DNA of 5,594 nt from NCBI GenBank assembly GCA_025449795.1, contig JANWIQ010000065.1, positions 1 to 5,594 on the forward strand, in the 5' to 3' direction. The stretch is from Minisyncoccota bacterium (GTDB taxonomy: Bacteria; Patescibacteriota; Microgenomatia; Levybacterales; UBA12049). Below the pieces are notes generated by a model, which was given only the letters and a program-made list of their open reading frames with translations, was not told the origin of the DNA and made no database searches. Every line of letters starts with the position of its first letter. Position 1 is the stretch's first letter. The position numbers and the translations under genes were made by a program. Below are positions 1-5,594 of this stretch, piece by piece.

Positions 1-148
1 ATAAAAATTTACAAACTATACTACGGCCAACTCCAGGCATTGCGATCATTTGGCAGGAATAGCCTTCTTTAATATAAGAAATGATTTTTTCAATCTCCAA
101 AAAACGGCAATCTGCAGGATATAAAGACTCCAAATGCTCATGGTCCAT
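1..148 (-). CDS. P-loop NTPase-like protein, N-terminal fragment (runs off the left edge)
   Basis: Reading leftward from the ATG at 148-146, 49 codons stay open to the edge of the window, so the gene is cut and most of it lies outside. The start is the only in-frame ATG; an in-frame TAG at 163-161 closes the frame upstream. The translation has the texture of a real protein: 'MDHEHLESLYPADCRF', a charged helix (about residues 16-30), then strand-like 'SCQMI' leading into 'AMPGVGRS' (residues 36-43). That last stretch matches the Walker A loop GxxxxGK[ST] in place and shape, but has Ala for the first Gly and Arg for the Lys. Compact ATPases that begin with a short helix followed by a P-loop are common in AAA+/STAND-type families, and I recall similar 'GxPGVGRS' starts in Microgenomates; this is memory, not a search. 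The gene has three cysteines in 49 residues, unlike its divergent neighbour. No Shine-Dalgarno precedes the ATG. Function beyond probable nucleotide binding is unknown. Confidence 0.72.
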   Translation of the reverse strand, partial: MDHEHLESLYPADCRFLEIEKIISYIKEGYSCQMIAMPGVGRSIVCKFL

Positions 149-180
149 ATAACCATAATACTAAAATGTTTATATAAGGT

Positions 181-191
181 AAATGTCAAGC
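181..191 (-). promoter_or_regulatory. Putative -35 element (GCTTGACATTT) of the leftward P-loop gene
   Basis: On the minus strand this reads GCTTGACATTT and contains a perfect TTGACA (189-184), ending 35 bases before the ATG at 148. The same 11 bases occur again before the other minus-strand gene, at 5540-5550. A weak -10 candidate, TTTAGT (165-160), lies 18 bases downstream. Alternatively TATTAT (160-155) could pair with TTTACC (183-178) at a 17-base spacing. Either choice puts the transcript start within a few bases of the ATG, which fits the lack of a Shine-Dalgarno. The -35 is convincing; the exact -10 is not settled. Confidence 0.5.
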
Positions 192-237
192 TTAAGTAAT
201 GCATTTTTTTATATACTTTGTAAAAGATTACAGTGAA

Positions 238-266
238 TTGACTATTATATTTGAGCGCTGTATTCT
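238..266 (+). promoter_or_regulatory. Putative sigma70-type promoter of the 1167-residue gene
   Basis: TTGACT (238-243, five of six to TTGACA) is separated by 17 bases from TATTCT (261-266, four of six to TATAAT). The expected transcript start near 272-274 leaves a leader of about 20 bases that still includes the Shine-Dalgarno at 279-285. An overlapping alternative, TTGTAA (218-223) with TATTAT (243-248), has a less favourable 19-base spacer. The element lies back to back with the leftward promoter around 155-191, so both genes are probably driven from this 143-base gap. Confidence 0.5.
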
Positions 267-277
267 TAGAAAGTAAA

Positions 278-285
278 GAAAGGAG
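278..285 (+). promoter_or_regulatory. Shine-Dalgarno GAAAGGAG deciding the start at 292
   Basis: GAAAGGAG ends six bases before the ATG at 292. Two further in-frame ATGs lie at codons 5 and 6 of the same frame, and this spacing clearly favours the first one. It is the only strong Shine-Dalgarno among the four gene starts in the window. Confidence 0.8.
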
Positions 286-291
286 AATAAT

Positions 292-3200
292 ATGACAGAT
301 ACAATGATGGAAACTCAAGCGCCTTCTATTCATGAGAGGGTGCAGAAGCCAAAAGACTACGAATTTCTTGTTGATAGAGAACAAGCTGATGAAGCTGCAG
401 GAAGAGTAGTGGAAATAGATCAGATTAAAGGAGATAGAAGCGAAGACTATAAAATTTCCTATACAAAATCAATGAAAGACATAATTAAAGCAAACAGGGA
501 GCTTGAGGAAGCGGCAAAAAGCATCAAAACTCTTAAAGAAGCAGAAAAATATGGCATTGAAACATTAAGAATAACTTTAAAAAGGCTTACTGAAGATTAT
601 CAGCGCCAACTTAATGATGGTAATCCCAAATGGTACGAAATCGTAGACAGAGACACTAAAAGAAGAACAGATATTCTTGGTGACACAAGAGGGGTAGTTG
701 CGCATTTGGAAAATATAGTTAAGGCATTACGGGCGGTAGATCAGGGAGAGCGAACAAAGGAAGCACAGGCATTTACAGATGAACTCTATAGCATAACCTT
801 AAACCGCATAGATCCAAGTGTTTTACAAGGATTGACCGAGAGAGAAGTTCAACGGATTGTTATGGATGAAATGAGAGAGCAAGTCAAATTAACATTAAGT
901 AGTTTACAGGGTACATATAATGAACTGCGAGATATTAGTGGTAAGAATGTAGCAGAAACTTATGGCAAAGACAGAGAAAAATTTTATAAGGACGTATTAG
1001 CAAGAATTAAAAATCTCCAAAACACTAAATTTATAGACATACCTGTTTCCTCTACAGATAGTTCATCTGTCAACTTAGATAGGTTGGTCTTCGAACATTT
1101 TACAACAGCGAAAGATGAGTGGTTTGATGAGGTAAATCCAAAAAACATGGAATCAGCTATTATTTTGGCTGCAAAATTTGCCGGAGGTTCTGAATGGCAA
1201 CCAGGAGGAGAATATGCACTCTATGATTATACCGGAGAAGAAGGAGACATTAATCATATTCGTGTTAACTTACATAACATCCAACTTTTTATCCATTACC
1301 GTGTAAGAGAGCATATGTGGTTTCAGGGGCCTGATGATCAAATTAATGCTTTAGAGGCGGTACGTTTATTTGAAACGCCGTACCGTTCGGTAACTCTTTT
1401 TGAGTTTTTAGTATATGACGTAAGTAAATATAAACAGCAACGTATAGAAACCGGTACTAGAGTAAACGACGATTATTATTGGTTTTTAATGTATGAGGCA
1501 TATCACTTAAGTTCAATTGAGAAAAACTTTAACTTTGGAACAGAAGCACATAATTCAATGACAGACGAAGAAATGTGGCTTGATTGGTATAAAAAAAATC
1601 TTAGGGGCTCAAAAATGTCAAATTCGGATAGAGGATTAAGACATTTAAGGTCTTTGTCCAGAAAAAATATAGAAGAAATTATGAGTCATGGAGAAGGGTC
1701 ATTTGCAGCATGGTTTGATAAAAGTTTTGAGACTGCGGCTGGAGAGAAAGATTGGGGTAGTGGTGCTAAAGACGTGGGAGAGCTTGGTGCAGACGGAGAG
1801 CTAGGTCAAGCTATAAGTGATGTTACTACGCTTTATAAATACGTGCAGGAGCTTGCAGACAACAGTTGGGATATTAAAAAGCACTTAGATGCCATTGATG
1901 AAGAAAGTGAGCATGACAGAGTATATGGAAAAGAAAGAAGAGAATTAAGAAAACTTATTAGTTCCCTTACTAAAAAGGATAAGGATACAATAAGAAGAAG
2001 GCTTGAGGCAGAAAAAAGGCTTGAAGAGTTAGATTTAATAAAAGCTAAAATTCAATATAAACAAAATTTCTTTTTCAGAGCTCTTGGTGGGAGAGAAGAG
2101 ATTCTCCACTTTTTTAAAATACTTACTAATAGTTATCTTAGACAAGAACTTGGATGGAGTTCCAGTAGAGACGTGAGAAGTGTTGTTGAAAAGAGTGGAG
2201 ATTTTATGATTTTGGATGTATTGCAAGGGACATCAAAAATTTCTGCCTCGGATAGGGATATAATAATTGGAGAATTAGTTAATAGAGGTATGAATAGAGG
2301 ACTTCTTGATAAATTCGGTAGTGGGGCTTTAACAGACCAGGAATTTGGCAGTTTTTTTGAAGGCCTGTTTAACTTACAGGGCAATCGTTATAAGAAAAAA
2401 AATCTTAATTTATATACAGAAACAGGTACGGTGGCAAAAGGACCGTTATCTTCAATGTTTAACCGCGTAGTTGAAAAATTTATGCTTGATGAAAAATACA
2501 AAGACCGTTTGGAAGAAACAGAAGTTTTGTATGCTGTTGAATCAGGACGCAAAATGCCCGAATGGATGACAGAAGGACTTCAAAATGATACAAGTGTTTC
2601 CGGAAACAAATTCTGGGGAAGAATTGCCCATCCCGAGGAATATTTCACCAAAAACACAACAAAACTTCCTGCAGGAATAAAGGAAACATTGCCAATAATT
2701 AAAAGTAGTCAAAGCATGTGGAACGGCGTTGTAGTGGACGCCCTTATACGAGATGTAGATTCAGGCGATGAATGGTGGGAAACAATATATTACGGGGATT
2801 TTATCCAAAGAAGCATGAACAGGGGAAAAGAGAGGATAATTAGAGCTAGCTTTGCCGATCAGTCAATGTCCGTTTTTTTTACCAGACGTGTTAACGCTCC
2901 GATTAAAATGTTTAAATACAGGAAGGATACAAAAACTTGGGATACGTTTAATCCTGGCAAGGCATTTTTAGGGTATGTTTCCGGGGCACAGCATTTAAGT
3001 GATGAGGTTATTGAAGAGTTTTTGGCTGGGAGACTGGCTCTTTCTGATTTTCTTTTCCAGGGTAAATATCCAATTCTTCATAAGAGGTTAGTTAGGGAAT
3101 GGGAAAAAGTAAGAGAGAACGGTGAAGATAAAATAAGAGGGATTACAACCACAACTGAACATGCAATGCTTGGTGACAATGTATTTTTAATGGAAGACGC

Positions 3201-3795
3201 GCTTCTACAAGTGCCAGACATTAAAGACGCAATTGAAAAAGGGGAATGGTCGCGCGGGGAACTTCTTGAAGCAATGACAGAGTTAACCTTTATTGGTTCA
3301 ACACTCAGAACCAGGGCCTATGAAATTTTAAGGCCTAGTTTGATTCGTTATCTAAACCCTTTTACTACTAGAAAAGCCTTTAGAGAAAGGCGGACATTTG
3401 AAGAACAGGGTGAAGATCAACCACAATTAACAACAGATGCATTAAATATGGTTAGATTTGTGCTGACCAAATCTAAACTTGGTAAAATGGGAGTTGGTAA
3501 AATTCACGTTGATGCAAATACCGGGAAAATTGTTAACGAAGATACCGGAGAAGAAGTGTCGGGTGAAGAATTAAATAGAAAATTAAGAGAAGAAATGGAA
3601 TATAAAGGACAAAGATATAATGAAGCAGTAGTCCATGCAATGTATAAACTTGTAATGGGTGTGCCATATGGTAGGGTGATGAGAAAGGAATTGAAAGAAG
3701 ACGTTGGAGGCGGAGCGGGAGGATTACTCTGGACGTTGTTAACTGCTCTGTTTGCGGAATCATTCGCCATAATCAAAAAAGAAGCTAAGCTTTAG
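292..3795 (+). CDS. Giant cysteine-free protein of unknown function (1167 residues)
   Basis: I do not recognise a family. The start is fixed by a strong Shine-Dalgarno six bases upstream, and the frame ends at TAG 3793-3795. There is no signal peptide and no clear internal membrane segment, so most of it should be cytoplasmic. Visible layout: a charged helical, possibly coiled-coil N-terminus (about 50-240); an aromatic-rich region (about 265-435, e.g. 'VNDDYYWFLMYEAYH'); a Gly/Asp/Glu-rich linker (about 484-505); a second highly charged helix (about 545-590); a long mixed region with Trp- and Tyr-rich patches (about 755-900); an Asp/Glu/Gly turn-rich patch (about 1072-1095, 'DANTGKIVNEDTGEE'); and a glycine run followed by a hydrophobic tail, 'LLWTLLTALFAESFAII' (1145-1161). 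Not one cysteine occurs. A P-loop-like 'GKMGVGKI' (1064-1071) lacks the required Ser/Thr. The gene is divergent from a P-loop gene and converges on a VirB6-like gene with a 12-base gap. A structural or peripheral-membrane part of a secretion-like machine is possible but is only inferred from position. Confidence 0.93.
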   Translation: MTDTMMETQAPSIHERVQKPKDYEFLVDREQADEAAGRVVEIDQIKGDRSEDYKISYTKSMKDIIKANRELEEAAKSIKTLKEAEKYGIETLRITLKRLTEDYQRQLNDGNPKWYEIVDRDTKRRTDILGDTRGVVAHLENIVKALRAVDQGERTKEAQAFTDELYSITLNRIDPSVLQGLTEREVQRIVMDEMREQVKLTLSSLQGTYNELRDISGKNVAETYGKDREKFYKDVLARIKNLQNTKFIDIPVSSTDSSSVNLDRLVFEHFTTAKDEWFDEVNPKNMESAIILAAKFAGGSEWQPGGEYALYDYTGEEGDINHIRVNLHNIQLFIHYRVREHMWFQGPDDQINALEAVRLFETPYRSVTLFEFLVYDVSKYKQQRIETGTRVNDDYYWFLMYEAYHLSSIEKNFNFGTEAHNSMTDEEMWLDWYKKNLRGSKMSNSDRGLRHLRSLSRKNIEEIMSHGEGSFAAWFDKSFETAAGEKDWGSGAKDVGELGADGELGQAISDVTTLYKYVQELADNSWDIKKHLDAIDEESEHDRVYGKERRELRKLISSLTKKDKDTIRRRLEAEKRLEELDLIKAKIQYKQNFFFRALGGREEILHFFKILTNSYLRQELGWSSSRDVRSVVEKSGDFMILDVLQGTSKISASDRDIIIGELVNRGMNRGLLDKFGSGALTDQEFGSFFEGLFNLQGNRYKKKNLNLYTETGTVAKGPLSSMFNRVVEKFMLDEKYKDRLEETEVLYAVESGRKMPEWMTEGLQNDTSVSGNKFWGRIAHPEEYFTKNTTKLPAGIKETLPIIKSSQSMWNGVVVDALIRDVDSGDEWWETIYYGDFIQRSMNRGKERIIRASFADQSMSVFFTRRVNAPIKMFKYRKDTKTWDTFNPGKAFLGYVSGAQHLSDEVIEEFLAGRLALSDFLFQGKYPILHKRLVREWEKVRENGEDKIRGITTTTEHAMLGDNVFLMEDALLQVPDIKDAIEKGEWSRGELLEAMTELTFIGSTLRTRAYEILRPSLIRYLNPFTTRKAFRERRTFEEQGEDQPQLTTDALNMVRFVLTKSKLGKMGVGKIHVDANTGKIVNEDTGEEVSGEELNRKLREEMEYKGQRYNEAVVHAMYKLVMGVPYGRVMRKELKEDVGGGAGGLLWTLLTALFAESFAIIKKEAKL

Positions 3796-3799
3796 TTTT
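3781..3799. terminator. Weak hairpin at the convergent gene ends, possible poor terminator
   Basis: AAGCTAA (3782-3788) can pair with TTAGTTT (3792-3798) around a three-base loop, with one G-U pair on the plus strand. It covers the stop codon of the rightward gene. On the minus strand the hairpin carries a mismatch but is followed at once by six T (opposite A 3775-3780), the usual intrinsic-terminator order for the leftward gene, although that would lie inside the rightward coding sequence. On the plus strand the nearest T run is 3815-3820, too far away. The stem is AT-rich and weak, so this is only a candidate. Confidence 0.2.
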
Positions 3800-3807
3800 A
3801 ATTATGT

Positions 3808-5505
3808 TTAAGGGTTTTTTGTTCCATGAACGGTACCAGCTCCTGGGCCACCTTTAGCAACTTTTTCTACATTTGCCCATGATTCCGGATTTAATCCTTG
3901 ATATCTAATCATTGCTCTTCCAACCGTCCTACTTGCAAATGCAAAAGGTTTTTGCCATCCTTTTGTAGCTTGGGCATTTGGATTAAACAGCTTATATCCA
4001 AGTCCGGCCTGTATGAATCTGTAAGGGTCTGGAGCGCGGAAAATATGACGGCCAACAGATTGTCCGCCTCTTTTGGCAGAACCTGCGAGAAATCCAACTC
4101 CAGCTGCAACTGCTCCGCCAACAGCGCCTCCTAATGCTCCGTCTTTAACTTTAAACCATTCTTTAACCTGTTCAGGAAGTTTTGGAAGCATAAGTATTGC
4201 AACAAAACTTAAAACACCGCCAATATCTTTACCCGGTACAAAAAAAGGAGCAAAAACAGGACCACTGCTTACCGCTTTTGCAAGTGCTGCTGCCATAACA
4301 AGAAAGCCAATTGAAACCGGAAATACGGCAAGATTTGCGATTAAGTCTTTTATCCAACCTGTCATTCCTCCTCCCGGACCAGAAGGAATTATGCCAAAAA
4401 GAATGCGGATTGGGCCTAGGACAACATTAAAAAGAATATTAATATAACAAGTGACAAGGCTTATCCAAAATTTAAAAAGAGCTGTTAGAACTGCAACGAT
4501 CATTATGATGAAAAGGACAAGTTGTACAAGTCCACCATTTCCACCGTTATTATTCCAAGCAAAGCCATTTCCTCCTATAATACCCCCTATCCATTGGAAA
4601 ATAGAAAAAATAAACTGAAAAGCATCATTTATACCTCCAATAAGCGGCACATTGCCGACAATATTACTTACAGAATCTGATATTCCCCCTGCACCTGCAG
4701 CAACTGCTCCCCAAATATGCCCTGGTAGAATTTTATCTGCGGCATCAAAAGGAGTGGTATAAGTAACTACATTATTAATATTTACAATGCCGCCGGGTAC
4801 AGAAGAGTTTGCAATATTTAATAAAAGATAAGTTGTTACATACATTAAATCAATAAGAAGCCCTGCAATGGCAAAGGAAAAAGTAATTACCAAGAGTCCC
4901 ACAATTATTTTTGGTATCTGGTTTTGTATGCTCATTACGGTACGCGGATCTATTTTTATCCTAAGCATAATAAGGAAGCCTACAGCAACAAAGACTATTA
5001 CGAGTAGAAGGTAAGCAGCATTTCTAAATGCCACCCAAATAGTTAATAATGGATTAAGTCCTATTGCTCCTGTTCCTATTTCATTTTGGTTTGGGGGGGG
5101 TGCTGCATAAGACTTTGCAGAAAATATATGAAAATTATAAGAGAGGTAATCTATATAATTTGAGGAATGTATGGGTAAAACGTAGGTCATTGCAACCGTA
5201 TTTAGCATAAATCCAAGCGCCCCCCCGTCTTGATTTACATATCCTATTTTTCCGGTCTGATTATCATATCCCAAGCATTTATGACTTGGCGAAGCTGGAT
5301 CGTAACCTGATAGTATGCAAACTACAGTAGATAAAATATTAATAAGTGTGCTTTGGGTATAGGTGTGAAGGTTTTGGGGAACATCGGGATCTGTGTCTTG
5401 ATTTGAATACGGGCTGTAATATTGAGCATGCGCAACTGGGGTTTTATATTGGAAGAAGATGCCAACAAGTAAAAATGCCGCAAAAAAAATAATAAAGCGC
5501 TTCAT
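3808..5505 (-). CDS. VirB6/TrbL-like polytopic membrane protein with signal peptide
   Basis: The 565-residue protein has the profile of VirB6/TrbL inner-membrane channel components of type IV secretion and conjugation systems. The start MKRF opens a textbook signal peptide: basic start, hydrophobic core 4-19, and AHA (25-27) before a probable cleavage at residue 27/28. A presumed extracytoplasmic region (28-150) holds C63 and C77, which could form a disulfide, and a Pro run (136-138). Membrane segments follow at about 155-182, 198-230, 325-347, 350-373, 388-411 and 428-441. Between the first two is the cytoplasmic-looking loop 'RIKIDPRTVMSIQNQIPK', which I associate with Patescibacteria VirB6-like proteins. 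A Gly/Asn-rich linker (307-325) splits the membrane region, and a Gly/Ala stretch (457-475) leads to a basic tail (476-565) with several aromatic residues. No Shine-Dalgarno precedes the ATG. Homopolymer runs occur at 5482-5489, 5220-5226 and 5093-5100. The family call rests on topology and remembered motifs; a lineage-specific pilus or secretion platform is the main alternative. Confidence 0.8.
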   Translation of the reverse strand: MKRFIIFFAAFLLVGIFFQYKTPVAHAQYYSPYSNQDTDPDVPQNLHTYTQSTLINILSTVVCILSGYDPASPSHKCLGYDNQTGKIGYVNQDGGALGFMLNTVAMTYVLPIHSSNYIDYLSYNFHIFSAKSYAAPPPNQNEIGTGAIGLNPLLTIWVAFRNAAYLLLVIVFVAVGFLIMLRIKIDPRTVMSIQNQIPKIIVGLLVITFSFAIAGLLIDLMYVTTYLLLNIANSSVPGGIVNINNVVTYTTPFDAADKILPGHIWGAVAAGAGGISDSVSNIVGNVPLIGGINDAFQFIFSIFQWIGGIIGGNGFAWNNNGGNGGLVQLVLFIIMIVAVLTALFKFWISLVTCYINILFNVVLGPIRILFGIIPSGPGGGMTGWIKDLIANLAVFPVSIGFLVMAAALAKAVSSGPVFAPFFVPGKDIGGVLSFVAILMLPKLPEQVKEWFKVKDGALGGAVGGAVAAGVGFLAGSAKRGGQSVGRHIFRAPDPYRFIQAGLGYKLFNPNAQATKGWQKPFAFASRTVGRAMIRYQGLNPESWANVEKVAKGGPGAGTVHGTKNP

Positions 5506-5539
5506 GGCAGTATATTTTTAGTGTGGGCTAATTTGTGAA

Positions 5540-5550
5540 AAATGTCAAGC
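5540..5550 (-). promoter_or_regulatory. Putative -35 element (GCTTGACATTT) of the VirB6-like gene
   Basis: The minus strand reads GCTTGACATTT, identical over 11 bases to the element at 181-191, and ends its TTGACA (5548-5543) 37 bases before the ATG at 5505. A -10 is hard to place: TAAAAA (5520-5515) is 22 bases away, and TATACT (5514-5509) matches the consensus better but lies only three bases from the ATG. No Shine-Dalgarno is visible between 5506 and 5520, so a very short leader is likely. The matching sequence and similar distance before a second gene are the main support. Confidence 0.45.
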
Positions 5551-5558
5551 AAAAGATG

Positions 5559-5564
5559 TACAAT
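5559..5564 (+). promoter_or_regulatory. Putative -10 box (TACAAT) for a rightward gene at 5573
   Basis: TACAAT matches TATAAT in five of six positions and ends eight bases before an ATG at 5573. A transcript would therefore start almost at the ATG, giving a leaderless or nearly leaderless message. No good -35 is seen: TTGTGA (5533-5538) is the closest, at a 20-base spacing. The site sits back to back with the promoter of the leftward membrane-protein gene. Confidence 0.35.
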
Positions 5565-5572
5565 ATACAACA

Positions 5573-5594
5573 ATGAAATTTGAATTTTCTGCCG
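5573..5594 (+). CDS. Probable start of a rightward gene, perhaps Nudix-like (runs off the right edge)
   Basis: ATG at 5573-5575 opens a frame reading MKFEFSA before the window ends, with a -10-like TACAAT just upstream and no Shine-Dalgarno. Nudix (MutT-type) hydrolases often begin in this way, with a short strand ending in 'SAG' ahead of the first core strand, so a Nudix gene is a reasonable guess. Seven codons cannot establish either the gene or the family. The divergent layout and the promoter-like bases are what make a gene start plausible here. Confidence 0.3.

Noticed and set aside
188..204. Short palindromes AAGCTT, CTTAAG and ATGCAT in the divergent promoter gap as an operator
   Set aside because: Each is only six bases long, they are not arranged as a symmetric pair, and they are common by chance in AT-rich DNA.
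46..384. Minus-strand open frame of 112 codons across the left promoter region
   Set aside because: It overlaps the better-supported P-loop gene in another frame and the start of the giant gene, and its translation is a low-complexity mix of hydrophobic and basic residues with no start signal.
2035..2384. Minus-strand open frames inside the giant gene
   Set aside because: They are opposite a continuous real gene, with Ser/Leu/Pro-rich composition typical of antisense shadows.
2395..2402. A8 run in the giant gene (and T8 at 2873-2880) as programmed frameshift sites
   Set aside because: The frame continues intact through both, no stimulatory structure or alternative frame product was seen, and such runs are expected in AT-rich coding DNA.
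3481..3504. Walker A-like 'GKMGVGKI' in the giant protein (residues 1064-1071)
   Set aside because: The Ser/Thr after GK is replaced by Ile, no Walker B motif is apparent, and the position close to the C-terminus is unusual for a P-loop domain.
3505..3576. Possible calcium-binding loop 'DANTGKIVNEDTGEE' in the giant protein
   Set aside because: The spacing of acidic residues does not match an EF-hand or dockerin loop; it reads better as a turn-rich hairpin.
3504..3776. Minus-strand open frames at the 3' end of the giant gene
   Set aside because: They are shadow frames of the giant gene, overlap each other in different frames, and have no convincing start.
3898..4447. Plus-strand open frames (3898-4134 and 4073-4447) opposite the membrane-protein gene
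   Set aside because: They lie inside the well-supported minus-strand gene. The Pro/Ala/Thr-rich translation is what the opposite strand of Gly/Ala-rich codons gives, and no ribosome binding site was seen.

Overview
The window looks like a piece of chromosome from a Candidate Phyla Radiation (Patescibacteria) bacterium, most likely of the Microgenomates type. This is inferred from three things: AT-rich DNA, a very large soluble protein with no domain I can recognise, and a VirB6/TrbL-like membrane protein whose 'IDPRTVMSIQNQIPKII' segment resembles proteins I associate with that group. The standard bacterial code fits, because both long genes are open with TGG as Trp and no in-frame TGA is needed. 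I saw no tRNA, rRNA, CRISPR array or insertion sequence.

Layout from left to right. Bases 1-148 (minus strand) are the first 49 codons of a P-loop NTPase-like gene that runs off the left edge. Bases 149-291 are a divergent promoter region. Bases 292-3795 (plus) encode a 1167-residue protein of unknown function that contains no cysteine. Only 12 bases later, and convergent with it, 3808-5505 (minus) encodes a 565-residue exported polytopic membrane protein of VirB6/TrbL type, with a signal peptide, a cysteine pair near the N-terminus, several membrane segments and a basic Gly/Ala-rich tail. Bases 5506-5572 are a second divergent promoter region, and a rightward gene probably starts at 5573, with seven codons visible.

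How the genes may work together. The membrane protein is the best functional anchor. VirB6/TrbL proteins form the inner-membrane channel platform of type IV secretion or conjugation machines. The neighbouring giant protein and the P-loop protein could belong to the same envelope or DNA-transfer apparatus, but they are not in one operon with it: one gene converges on it and the other lies beyond a divergent promoter. The link therefore rests on proximity only.

Expression signals differ between the genes. The giant gene has a clear Shine-Dalgarno sequence and a recognisable -35/-10 pair. The two minus-strand genes lack a Shine-Dalgarno sequence and share an identical 11-base element, GCTTGACATTT, 35-37 bases before their ATG. 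With the putative gene at 5573 they may be transcribed with almost no leader.
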